This document shows, piece after piece, positions 52,357 to 63,230 of a stretch of DNA of 64,000 nt. The notes beneath the pieces were generated by a model. It had not been told where the DNA came from. It ran no database searches and worked only from the letters and a program-made list of their open reading frames with translations. The DNA is taken from assembly GCA_019828595.1 (NCBI GenBank), contig JAHQRK010000013.1:1705501-1769500 (forward strand), written 5' to 3'. Position numbers and translations under genes: made by a program. How positions within the stretch are numbered: position 1 is the stretch's first letter; each line of letters starts with the position of its first letter. This stretch comes from Aphanomyces cochlioides (lineage: Eukaryota > Oomycota > Saprolegniomycetes > Saprolegniales > Verrucalvaceae).

Positions 52357-53282
52357 ATGACTGCACTTGTGTACTTGGTGACTGGTGCGAACAAGGTAGG
52401 ATGCATAGACCATCCCCCCCTCCAAAGTCTCATTTTGTTCGCAAGGGCATCGGGTATGAAGTAGTTCGTATTCTATCTGAGCGTTTGGGCGATGAGGGAA
52501 TTATTCTCCTTGGAACGCGATCCCTCGACAACGGTAAAGCAGCTCTGGTCAAGATGAAGAAGACCAATGCCTTATTCAGCTATGAAAATGTTCAGTTGCT
52601 CCCCTTGGATGTCTCCAACTCCAACTCGATCCAAGCGGCCGCCGAGTTGGTCAAAACGACTTTCGGCAGTCTCCATGCTCTTATCAACAATGCTGGGATT
52701 TCTGGCGAAAGTGAAGGCGCCGACGCTTGTTTCAACGTGAATGTGTTTGGTGTTCAAGAGGCTCTTGCAACTTTTCATCCGATCATGGTAAACTTCTTTT
52801 CGTTATTATCTGACCTTCCTTTTAAGGTTCCCAACCAGTCCATCAATGTTGTCGTCGCCTCAGTAGTCGGTGCATGGACTTATGCGGCCTTGTCGCCCGA
52901 ACTTCAAGCGATTTTTGCTGACTACACTTCACTGGACGTGCCAGCACTGCGTGCTCTAGCTTATGACTGGAAAGCTTCCCAAGATGGAAAGGAGTCCCTG
53001 CAGCCGTGGCCTGGAGTGGACAAGACATTTGGTGTGTATGCCAAGGCCATGGTATTGGCCCTTGCCCGCAAATTTGCCCACGAACATCCCGACATCAAGA
53101 CGGTGATGGTATGCCCAGGCTATTGCGCCACCGACATCAACGCAAACTCGGGGCCACGAAGTGCCGCAGAAGGTGGCGAAAGAGTGGCGTTTCCCATCTT
53201 GCATCCCAACAACATGAAGACTGGGCTTTTTTACATTGATGACCTCGAGCATGGCTTCAATGTGCCGATGCCCCAGTTTTAA
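52357..53282 (+). CDS. Short-chain dehydrogenase/reductase, copy SDR-F (altered active site)
   Basis: Exons 52357-52395, 52446-52787 and 52827-53282. 278 residues. Cofactor motif TGANKGIGYE and ALINNAGIS are intact. Where other copies read YGxSK, this one reads FGVYAKAM, so the catalytic YxxxK is compressed to YxK; relative to SDR-E about two residues are missing here. The frame is otherwise complete (VCPGYCATDINANSGPRS). It may bind cofactor without normal catalysis. Confidence 0.88.
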
Positions 53283-54273
53283 CCACAAAACAAGCAGCAC
53301 CTTGAAGAAACACCACCTAGCAGTGGTCAATTTGCATAACTCTCTTGATAGCTCTAATCCTCTCATCATGCAACTATTTCTTTAGCTGCCTTGATCGTTT
53401 TCGTTGTCAAGTTGTCCAATTTTGCTGCAAGTTTCAAATACAGTCGTCAGAATTGTTACCCACTCGATGAAGTTGAGATAGCATTTGATTGAAAGACGCT
53501 GAGCCAGAATGGTTGGGCGAGATGATCTAGAGCTGTACATGACTATAGTATCATCTAAATGCCCCAGTTGGCCAAATCTTGTGCCAATGTTGCCAGTGTC
53601 ATTTCTTCAACCAGTGTTAACTTGAGCTACACGGCGTAACTAACATTACATGGTATGCGTCCAGTAATCTTTGTAATGGTCGCTGCCTCGTCCACCAGCC
53701 ATCTCGTCTCGGTTATTCGCAGCCACTCAACCACCTGTGGATATTCTTCAAACCCTCGATCCCCTTGACTGTCCATCCGCGTCGTGTTTCGAATCTTCCA
53801 ACTTTCAAAGATCGTTATAGTGAAATCCTCTCGTGGGCGTATCATGCACCAGCCATGGTGGCCTCTTGATGGCTCTTTTTGCATGGGTCAAATCAACTCT
53901 CTAATATCTCTAGCTGTGGTTTCTAAGGCGCTCATCGCTCTCCTGATTCCTTGCCTCTTTGTTTACAGTTTCGCCCCCTTCATAATCCACTTCGTTTGAT
54001 GACAGTACAGTGGACAATATAAAATGTTGAAGGGTTTTTCGAGATGTACTTTCTAAATTGATATTCTTTCAATATGAATGTTGCTTATTCCCAGACGAGA
54101 GGCGTACATTGAAATTTCAGACTTGATATGAAGATATTCATTTTGAGAGGTTTTGATCTTGAATAATAAAATTCCATACAAATGCGATGTGATTATATAT
54201 CTTGGAAAATAAAATTGCAAGCCCTGCGACCACACTTTTGAATTTGTGCCAGACAGGAAGACAAAGGGAAGAG
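53283..54273. other. Intergenic; nothing recognised
   Basis: 3' flank of the SDR cluster and 5' flank of exportin. Short frames at 53627-53884 (minus) and 53784-53999 (plus) show no family features. Confidence 0.5.
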
Positions 54274-57200
54274 ATGGACCAAGTCGGCGCCAAGTTGTTG
54301 GACATGAAGGGGCCGCTAGACGTTGCAATGCTCGATGAGGTTGTAGCGTGTATGCAAAATCCGAGTAGTCCTCATCATGCGGCTGCGAACGAGATCATGG
54401 TCGCGTTCCAAGCCCACCAAGACTCGTGGACAAGGGTCTCACAAATCCTTGAAACATCGACGTACCAGCCTACAAAGTACTTTGGCTTGCAGGTAATATC
54501 GAAGTATATGTGCAATCGCCGCTCCGTCTTGTCTATTATGCGGCATTGATGTAATTTTCGGATGTGAGGCTGATACAGTCGAATGATTAGATCCTCGAAG
54601 ACGCGATCAAATACAAATGGTTTGTCATGCCCAAAGAACAGCGCGAAGGCATCAAACAATACATTGTGGGCAAAATCCTCAATGTACGACGCTTCTATCT
54701 GTACAAGACGGGATACTCAACGCACTTCTATTGTAGTTGTCCGGGGATGAAGCCACGTTGCGAAAGGAACGCCTCTTTATCAACAAACTCAACCTTGTCC
54801 TTGTCCAGGTGCGTCTCCGCGATTTATCAATCTTCATATTGGTCGATTTCCATTAGGTTCTCAAACACGAATGGCCGCAAAACTGGCCAAGCTTTATTAC
54901 AGATATTTGTACCTCCAGTCAGGTATGTTTGTCGTTCCACCTCAAAGTTGACGATGGCGCTTTCTTCTCTAGACATCCGAAGTACTGTGTGAAAACAACA
55001 TGTTAATTCTCAAGCTCTTGAGCGAAGAAATCTTTGACTTTTCCAAGGACCAAATGACGGAAAAGAAGACAAAAGCGCTCAAAGAGAGCTTGAATCACGA
55101 ATTTGTACAAATATTCCGCTTGTGTGAATTTGTGCTCGACAAATCGACACATATTCCGCTCTTGACCATCACGCTACAAACACTGTTGCGTTTCTTGTCG
55201 TGGATTCCCCTCGGCTTCATCTTTGAAACCAGTTTGATTGAAACCCTCGTAAAGAAATTCTTCGCCACGCAAGCTTTCCGAAATGACACAATTGCATGCC
55301 TGAGTGAAATTGCTACGCTCACAGACGTGCCAGCCGTACGTATTGATCTATCCTTGCTGGCGTGGATGGCTCATTTTGTCTGATGAACTAGAGCTACGAT
55401 GGTGTCTATGTCCAAATGTACTTGGGTGTTTTGCATGAGTTGTCGCGCATTGTACCGCCAGGTCACTCCATGGAGCGCATCCACCATCTCGACAGTGTCT
55501 TTGTCCAAGGTAAAAGCCGATTTTGGGTGGTGATCCTGATCTGGTCATGAAATATAGGCTTGTCGCTCTACTTTACCAACTTTTTCCGCTACCACATTCG
55601 TGTTATTGAACAACCGATTACACGGCCTCATGATGAAGCTCACATGGCTCTCCTCACGGGCTTTCAATACTTGGTTGGCATATCCGAAGTCGACGACGAC
55701 AACATTTTCAAAATCTGCTTGGATTATTGGCACTTAGTCACGCGAGACTTGTATTCCATCGATCAAAATCAAAGCCAAGCACATGGCATGGATGTCTTGG
55801 CTCTCACTCGACGAGGTTCTCTTGCTTTCCGGTGCTAGCGTGCTGATTTGTGTTGTAGAAGCGGACCCCATTAGCCGAAAAGCGCTCTTGAGTCCCATTT
55901 TGTCGCGTGTTCGCGTCGTCATGATCTCGAAAATGGTCAAGCCCTCGGAGGTGTTGATTGTCGAAGATGAAAATGGTGAAATTGTGCGAGAAACCACCAA
56001 AGACACGGAAGCGTTGAGTCAATACAAGACGATGCATGAAACCCTTGTCTACTTGACGCATTTGGACTATGACGATACAGAAAATATCATGTTGGAGCGT
56101 TTAACCGACCAAGTTGAAGGCAATGGCTGGTACCTCACCAACAATCTAGCCAGGGTTAACACTGTGCCCTAGGTCGTGGAACAATTTGAACACGTTGTGC
56201 TGGGCCATAGGCTCCATTTCCGGCGCCATGAGTGAAGAAAACGAAAAGCGCTTCTTGGTTACTGTTATTAAGGATTTACTTGGCATGTGCGAAATGAAGC
56301 GCGGCAAAGACAACAAAGCCGTCGTGGCGTCCAATATCATGTATGTCGTCGGCCAATATCCTCGCTTTTTACGCGCCCACTGGAAATTCCTTAAGACGGT
56401 CGTCAACAAGTTGTTTGAATTCATGCACGAACTCCATCCTGGTGTGCAGGACATGGCGTGCGATACCTTCTTGAAGATTTCGCAAAAATGTCGACGCAAA
56501 TTCGTTGTGCTCCAGCCTGGCGAGCCCTATCCATTTGTCGAAGAACTCTTGATGGAATTGCCGAAGACTGTCAGCGACTTGGAACCCCACCAGCTACACA
56601 CGTTTTACGAAGCCGTCGCGTCTATGCTGGCTGCTGAAAACGTCCCCGCTCGCAAGGATACATTGCTCGCTGAATTGATGAAGCTCCCCAACAGCGCATG
56701 GCAAAACCTCATGCAGCAAGCCGCTCAAAACGTTGAAGTCCTTTTCGATCCCCAAGCCGTGAAGGAAATCGTAAAGATTATCCGCACGAACGGCAACGTG
56801 TGCAAAGCCATCGGTCCGAATGGTTTTAACTCTCAAATGGGCGCTATTTTCCAAGACTTGCTCAATGTCTACCGCACATACACTCAACGCATTGCGCAGC
56901 GCGTCCAGCAAGGTGGTGAACATGCCACGAAGACGTCTGAAGTCCGTAGCTTGCGCAATGCCAAGAAGGAAAGCTTGCGCCTCTTTGAAGCCTTCATTGA
57001 ACACTCGTCGGCCGATGAAAATGGCCGACAGACTCTCGCTCGCCACTTTCTTCCCCTCCTGCTCGAAGTCGTGTTGGCCGACTACAAGACGACTGTGCCT
57101 TCTGCCAAGGAAGCTGAAGTGCTCACGCTTCTTGCCACATGCATCAACAAATTGAAAAACACAGTCGCGCCTTCCGCACCTGGCATGTTGGAAGCCGTGT

Positions 57201-58125
57201 TTGAATGCACACTGCAGATGATCACACGCAACTTTGAAGATTTCCCAGAGCACCGCGTGAATTTCTTCAAATTGCTCAAAGCAGTCAATGATTTCTGCTT
57301 TGAAGCTCTCTTTACGATCCCTCCCGAACATCAAAAACTCGTCGTCGACTCGATCGTATGGGCATTTAAACACACGGAGCGCAACGTCGCCGACACTGTA
57401 TGATCCACGGGCCCCCAGCATCACTGACTAATGTTGTGTATTCTGTAGGGCCTTGAAACACTCTTTGCACTCTTGCTCAATGTGCGTGAAAACGAAACAA
57501 TTGCAGCCAGCTTTTACCGCTCGTTCTACCTGTCGCTGCTACAAGATATTTTGGTTGTCTTAACGGATCGTTTGCACAAATTCGGCTTCAAGATGCACGC
57601 TGCCCTGCTCAAGCACATGTTCACTTTGGTCGAAATGAACCAAGTAAATGTCCCCCTGTGGGAATCGCTACCTGGCGTACCTCCAGTGATGCCTCCTGGC
57701 CAAACAAATTCGGTACGACACACCTCGCTGAAGTTTAGAATTGACGTCATTCTCTGTATAGCAATTCCTCAAGGAATATGTGGCCAACATGATTGGCACG
57801 TCGTTCCCCAACATGTCTCCGTACGTGAATGAAGCCTGCGGCCATGGTTTTGATGGACGAATGAAATAGGAGCCAAGTGCGTGCCTTTGTCGTCGGCTGC
57901 TTTGACATGACGAAAGATTTGCCTGCGTTCAAGAAACATTTGCGCGATTTCCTCGTGAATGTCAAGGAATTTGCAGGCGAAGACAATGCCGATTTGTTTT
58001 TGGAAGAAAGCATGGCGCTGACGCAAGAAAAGTTGAAACAAGAAACAAATGCGCGGCTCGCCGTGCCTGGTTTGGTCAATCCAAACGAACGGCCGGAGGG
58101 GCCAGACGACATGTCGGATTTGTAA
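54274..58125 (+). CDS. XPO1: Exportin-1 (CRM1/XPO1), nuclear export receptor
   Basis: About ten exons with 40-60 bp introns. Start [20 protein letters not shown]. The N-terminal importin-beta/CRIME region ([14 protein letters not shown]) and HEAT repeats follow. The cargo-groove region is highly conserved ([56 protein letters not shown]). The largest exon runs from about 56174 to 57400. The C-terminus is acidic and ends [11 protein letters not shown]. The protein exports NES cargo and RNPs with RanGTP. The Cys that leptomycin B modifies in animal and fission-yeast CRM1 is present (TGC at 56198-56200). No frame break seen; the 3' exons at 57450-58125 cover the C-terminal HEAT repeats. Confidence 0.95.
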
Positions 58126-58136
58126 AAGAGCTGTAT

Positions 58137-58671
58137 ATGCTTGGATTATCTTGCAATAGAAACAATCGCATGCTGACGTGTCCATTCTTTCCGCGGTCGC
58201 GCTTGGTAAGTTCTTTCAAATCTCCTGCGCATCATCGCATACGTCTATCACAATCTCGTGCATGGGGAACCCCGTTTTTGCATACTGATTTCAAGGCGAT
58301 CTCTTCTCCCAACCCGACAGCAGACGAAGTCGTGTCCACAAAGACTCGTCCGTTGGAAGACGCTGTATGTCAATGAGATCTTGCGTGAAAATTTGGCCTG
58401 CAGGAGATTGCAACAGTTCATCCATCCAAAAAGTTGAACATCCTCGCCAAGTGCAAGCACATTGAAATCCAGCTCCACGAGAACAAGGTCGACTTTCCAA
58501 CTGAATTCATACTCGAGTGGATTGTCCATCGCCAAGCTATCACCTCCATCAAGTGGACATTTCGTGTATTGCATGGTATATTTTGGAAAAAACTGTAGGC
58601 AATGCACGACAACCACAGTACGAGTGACATGCAGAGGCTCAAGATGACGCATGTCTTGACCAAATGACGTC
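58137..58671 (+). CDS. Small unrecognised spliced gene
   Basis: Plus strand, starting 12 bp after exportin. Candidate exons end at GT sites and restart after AG: 58137-58206, 58296-58364, about 58402-58577 and 58600-58671. They read through ISSPNPTADEVVSTKTRPLEDA, HPSKKLNILAKCKHIEIQLHEN and HDNHSTSDMQRLKMTHVL. No domain recognised. Consistent intron borders favour a real gene, but the first exon is uncertain and the opposite strand also has an open frame. Confidence 0.35.
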
Positions 58672-59136
58672 ATGCTATAGTTGATCCTATGGTCGGCATA
58701 GAATTTAAATGTACATTGTACCGTGAATCCAACAGATTCAACTCTGGTGAATGTTTGATATCGAGCTGGAACTCAGTCAAGTTCTAGAACGCTGCACGTC
58801 CAACTATCAACTTTTTTTTGTAAAACCTCGCTAGAAAAGCGCCGCCAAGCCACGCGACGACATGTCTGGCAGCCATTCATAAAACATGACAACCCAAACA
58901 CGACAACACGCATGCCTCGTCATACGACGTGCTTGTAGACAGGTTGTGAAAAAGGCCACATGGTCCAATTTCTACATTGTCAAAATTCGAATTTTGGAAA
59001 AAAACGGCAAAGTGCACTTTGCATACTCAAGGGCAGTTTAACGTTGGTGCATGGCCAGGTTGTAATTGCGTCGAATCGAGTGAGTAATTTCAGTTGGATG
59101 AGAACGCATCGCATCAGTTGCGAAAAAGCCGCGTCC
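58672..59136. other. Intergenic, probable phosphatase promoter
   Basis: No gene recognised. The phosphatase frame is open upstream to 58960 without conserved features. Confidence 0.45.
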
Positions 59137-60365
59137 ATGGCAGGTGATCGAGGGTCGTCGGCGGTCCAGCGCGGTGCGCTGTTTGTCCGCAAAATGCTTG
59201 GCCAACACAACAAAGAACCCCAGACGCCAGGCACGCCATCACCTCTTCCATCGAAAATCGCCCCACGATTGACCACACCCATGACACATACGACGACCGA
59301 CTCGACGACGAAACTCAAAGGCTTCTTCCTTAAACGGCTCCGACATCGGGATCGAACGCCGCAACATGGAAGCGGGTCGTTTGTCTACCATGGCGAAGAT
59401 GCCATGGCCACCGGCACCAACTATCAAATTATCGCCGACGGCGTCAGCAACAGCAACGTGGCCAACTCAGTTTCGTGCAGCACGAGCCCGTCCGCACTCT
59501 TGGCACGAGCGCTTGTCAATGCTGTTGAACAGACGCTGGCACAGGAATACACACCAACGCACATGACAGAATTCGAATCGCTCGTGGTCGGCGCAGTCCA
59601 AACAGCCCAGCGGCAATGTGCAAACCTCGCTCGAGAAATGGGCTCCACGCTTCTTGTGGCCTACGTCGATGCAGCACGCAAGTGCTTGTATACGTTTTCC
59701 GTCGGGGATTCCAAGTGCGTCGTCGTGCGCAAAGGCCGCATTGTATATGAAACCCTTTCTGTCGTCAAAGAGTTCAACGTGCCTTCGATCGTCAATCATC
59801 AAATCCTTCGTCCTCGTACGTACAGCCATTTAATCCGTCGCCTCATGGTGGTGCTATAGATATGTACGTCGTCCAGAGCATCCCCCTCCAGCGGGGCGAC
59901 TTGGTCATGAGTTTCTCGGATGGATTCGGGGACAATGTGTTTAAAGATGACTTGGTCAAAGCTCTGGCTGTCGCCCGCGCGTCGTCCAATTCGTTTTCGG
60001 TAGTGTGCTCTCAACTGATGCAGCTTGCAAGAACTCCCCCTCCTGCCATTGACAATGTCGTCTTGCCATTCAGCACCGCAGCTGCTACAGAATATATGGC
60101 CCGGGTTGATGCTGGCCCTTGTACAGACGAAGAGGTACAATTACCTCGGTGTATCACCGACTGATTGAGCTGCTTGTAGGCACGAAAGTGCCAAGAATTG
60201 GCCAAACGATTCCAAGGTCGGACCAAATACGTCCTGGCCCGCCAAGTCTCGGTCCATGAACAAGACGCAAAGAAACACTATTCCCTCGCTCAATTGTACA
60301 ACATGGCGAACCTCCAGAAGAAAAAACCCGACGACATTTCGCTCGCCCTCTTGGAATTCCGTTGA
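59137..60365 (+). CDS. PP2C-type protein phosphatase (PTC7/SpoIIE-like)
   Basis: Start MAGDRGSSAVQRG at 59137. A basic, Thr/Pro-rich N-terminal extension (residues 1-75) could be a mitochondrial or regulatory segment. PP2C motifs are GEDAMATGTNYQIIADGVSNS (metal Asp), LAREMGSTLLVAYVD, FSVGDSKCVVVRKG, FSDGFGDNV (metal Asp), and KPDDISLALLEF at the C-terminus (last metal Asp). Two introns: about 59817-59860 and a short one at about 60134-60178. PTC7-like enzymes are Mg/Mn-dependent Ser/Thr phosphatases, often mitochondrial; location here is inferred. Complete frame. Confidence 0.8.
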
Positions 60366-61279
60366 TTGTCTTTATTTATCCACTATAGTATGTCTCACCA
60401 TAATTTACAAAATCAAACACCACGTGAACGGTGAATAGTTTATTTGAATGAGTGGACAAATGGTGAGCTATCTCTGAAAACAAGAACAGCCTAGAAATTT
60501 GGTGAGGCACTTCAAATGTGTGACATATATCGTGCTTCTGACAATGGGAATAAAATGTTGGAGGTTTCGTTATTTAGTTTGACAGGAAATGGACGATACA
60601 ACTGCAAACTCAATAACTCAAAGCTGGATTTGTTATGAATACCTTTTGGACTTACGGCGTGACGCATGCGCGAGTAACTCTTCTTGGAAGAGCTCTTGGA
60701 AGTCTTTAACCAACGTGTGGACGGTTTGGAATAAAACGAATGGCAGCTTATAGTGGTTACCTTCATCGTTGGAGGACAACAACGAAAAACAAAAATAAAA
60801 AATGGATGGTTCCGAACTACTTCACCATCCATTTTATTGCTTTGTTGCATGTTTTCTTGACAAAGGAGTGCTTCTGTCGCATTTCACAGCTCAGTAGCTC
60901 TGACAATTTCCATGTGGGTCAAGCTTGACACCATTGACAGGCAGTCCTGCACTGAGAGATTAAGCTTTCAAAATGGAAGCTCCGCTACACTACAAAATGT
61001 TATAGCAATTGAACACATTAAATTATACAATATATTCATTTAAAAAGGCTATCTCCATGAGAATTAACTGCAATCTGAAAGCAGTTCTTGTAGATCTATA
61101 AATGAGAGCCTAAAAGCACCCTAAAGCACATATTAGCGCTAGCTTAGAATATCGACTCCAAGGCCTTTGGCTCTTAAAGTCTGATGCTCAAATCGGGTCA
61201 ATGAACTCACAACAAAAATGGGGTTAGAACGCAATGAGCCATGTTGGATTAGTTGGGTGGCTTAGTGCCGGCGCTTCCC
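60366..61279. other. Intergenic; nothing recognised
   Basis: A 112-codon minus frame at 60512-60850 and a 62-codon plus frame at 60740-60928 overlap and look like chance. Sequence is AT-rich from about 60960. Confidence 0.5.
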
Positions 61280-62470
61280 TTATTGATGGTGAGTTTTCGA
61301 AGGGATTCTCGTCGCGGTTGGCGGTGGAGGTGGGGTTATGCGTTCACACGTTATAGTGAGGCCTCGGCAAGCTGGTTTCGTGATTCCTTCTTGGCAGATC
61401 TCGCCAGGGTCGACTTTGAGGCAAACATGGTGACATAGATAGCCTGGAAACTGAGTGGCATTGTCTACGATGCATTGGGCATTGCATATTGTCTTGTTAC
61501 CACCATTGCACGCTTTCATACAAGGATTGTCCCAAGCCCGGGGATCTTTGCCGTATTTTGACGTTGCGTTCAATGCAGCGCATTTAGGTGCAGTTGGATC
61601 TTGAGACGAGATTATTTTGAAGCCGCGGTCGTTGTTTTGAATGCGAACCGTCGGAATCGTTGTGCTCGGCTCAACTTTGTACGCCACCGGCTGGTTGTGA
61701 ATGACATTCCAAGTAAAGAATCGCGATCGGAACAAGTTGTAGTAGATCGATGGTGCTGCAATTTCGTTTGGTGACACCTTGTCCGGCCAGAGTTTGAGTC
61801 CCAAGATGGCATCGCCAGCAGCTTCCGGGGATGAAACAACAAGCATATTTCCGAGGATGGCTGTAGCTGGGTCGTCGTAGGTACACGAGACATCACGTGA
61901 AAGAATTCCATGGTCTTGTTGTCGAAGGTTGTTGATATGATTGACGCAATCCATACTTGTCAAAAGCTGCGATGTCGATTCAATCGTTGAGCGAGTGGCC
62001 ACGCTGTATCCCTTTGCCGTCAATTGAGAGTCCTTGGGGAGCGAACTGTCGGTCCAGATCTTGGCAGGTGTTCTTTTGCTTGCGGTCTTCAACTCAAATA
62101 TAGCCACACCATGGTTGACTTTGTGGCTCTCGTAAGTAGGCTCGACAATTGCTCGAGCCACCTCCAAATCTTCCGTAGCAAAAGCTTGACCGTCATCACG
62201 AGTTGTCGCGGTGATGGAAACCCATTTGGGAGCTGATTCGTACTCTACACACGCAGCGACTGTCACGACAAACTTTGGTGCAATAAGTACACCCGTGCAG
62301 AATGGCACTGAATCAAGTTTGGCTTTCACCAGCGCCACATTGGTAGCCCTGACTTGATTTTGAATGCATTCAGCAGCTGTAGCAATGATTTCCAAGATAA
62401 TGAATATGATCATGATCGAGCAAGTTCCAAAATGAAGGCTTGTTGGCACATCTTTGGCTTGTCTTTCCAT
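61280..62470 (-). CDS. Secreted trypsin-fold serine protease homologue, catalytically dead, with Cys-rich tail
   Basis: 396 residues. The hydrophobic segment MIIFIILEIIATAAEC suggests translation may start at Met20 (62413) with a normal signal peptide. The trypsin-like domain covers residues about 40-245, with FCTGVLIAPKFVVTVAACV (His of TAAHC is Ala), VNHGVAIFELK (Asp is Gly) and SCTYDDPATAILG (the GDSGG Ser is replaced). All three triad residues are therefore missing. The C-terminal region has a Cys-rich module (CMKACNGGNKTICNAQC...GYLCHHVCLK) and a Pro/Thr end. Oomycetes are known to secrete inactive trypsin homologues (glucanase inhibitor proteins); a similar role here is inference. Divergent from the 63231 gene, which shares the module. 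Confidence 0.75.
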   Translation of the reverse strand: MERQAKDVPTSLHFGTCSIMIIFIILEIIATAAECIQNQVRATNVALVKAKLDSVPFCTGVLIAPKFVVTVAACVEYESAPKWVSITATTRDDGQAFATEDLEVARAIVEPTYESHKVNHGVAIFELKTASKRTPAKIWTDSSLPKDSQLTAKGYSVATRSTIESTSQLLTSMDCVNHINNLRQQDHGILSRDVSCTYDDPATAILGNMLVVSSPEAAGDAILGLKLWPDKVSPNEIAAPSIYYNLFRSRFFTWNVIHNQPVAYKVEPSTTIPTVRIQNNDRGFKIISSQDPTAPKCAALNATSKYGKDPRAWDNPCMKACNGGNKTICNAQCIVDNATQFPGYLCHHVCLKVDPGEICQEGITKPACRGLTITCERITPPPPPTATRIPSKTHHQ

Positions 62471-62831
62471 TCAAGTCAACCACTCTTGAAGGTTTGAACT
62501 CCCCGACTGGAGTCACTGCAACAAGCCATTGACTTCTTCATAAGGAGATAGCAAGATCCTTGCTTGAAGGTCTCAATGTGCTTGACTTATGGAGACTTGC
62601 ATGATGCAATGAAAAGAAGGAATTGAAGCTAGAAATGTTGCATTCATTTTCTGCAATTCTCTCATGTTGGAATGTCATTTCACATCAACTAAATTTCTAA
62701 CCAATTTGAAGTGTTGAAGATTCTCAAGTTCAACGCATTGGTAGAGATGACTTCCACGGGCAAGATCTCTCTAGTATAGTTTTGATGAGTACTGCGCATT
62801 ATGAATCCTATCAAAATACGTTCGACGTTGA
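62471..62831. other. Divergent promoter region; nothing else seen
   Basis: Between the pseudoprotease and the next frames. No repeats or RNA gene recognised. Confidence 0.45.
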
Positions 62832-63104
62832 CTAGAGGTGTCTATCGCGATTCAGAGAATTCATTGCGACGTTGGTGAAAGCAACATAAGCAGTGGTGAG
62901 CTTTTCAGATTTTGTCGGTGAGACGTTAATATTTTGTGATTTCAACTTGGACGAGATTCGCTTTGGCGTGATCAAGCTGCGTACTTCACATGGAGGCTTG
63001 AGCGACTTGGATATGGATATGCCGTCTTCGTAAGACAGTGATACATCCTGAAAGATGTAAATATGGACTACAGAACGTGATGAAGACGACGTGGTCGGTC
63101 GCAT
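62832..63104 (-). CDS. Unrecognised 90-codon frame
   Basis: MRPTTSSSSRSVVHIYIFQD...; Ser/Lys-rich, no domain or signal peptide. Lies in the gap between two secreted genes. Could be a small gene or chance. Confidence 0.25.
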   Translation of the reverse strand: MRPTTSSSSRSVVHIYIFQDVSLSYEDGISISKSLKPPCEVRSLITPKRISSKLKSQNINVSPTKSEKLTTAYVAFTNVAMNSLNRDRHL

Positions 63105-63230
63105 GATCTATAATTCAACAGGTTTGTCATTCCATTGCCTTCAAAGTACACCATGGGAGAAAACCAAGATGACAAGTAAAGACAAGACGACCGGGAACGA
63201 CGAGCACTTCAATTGGAAATTCGCCACGGA

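Noticed and set aside
58248..58673. 141-codon minus frame after exportin
   Set aside because: Antisense to a plus-strand series of exons with consistent GT-AG borders; no domain.
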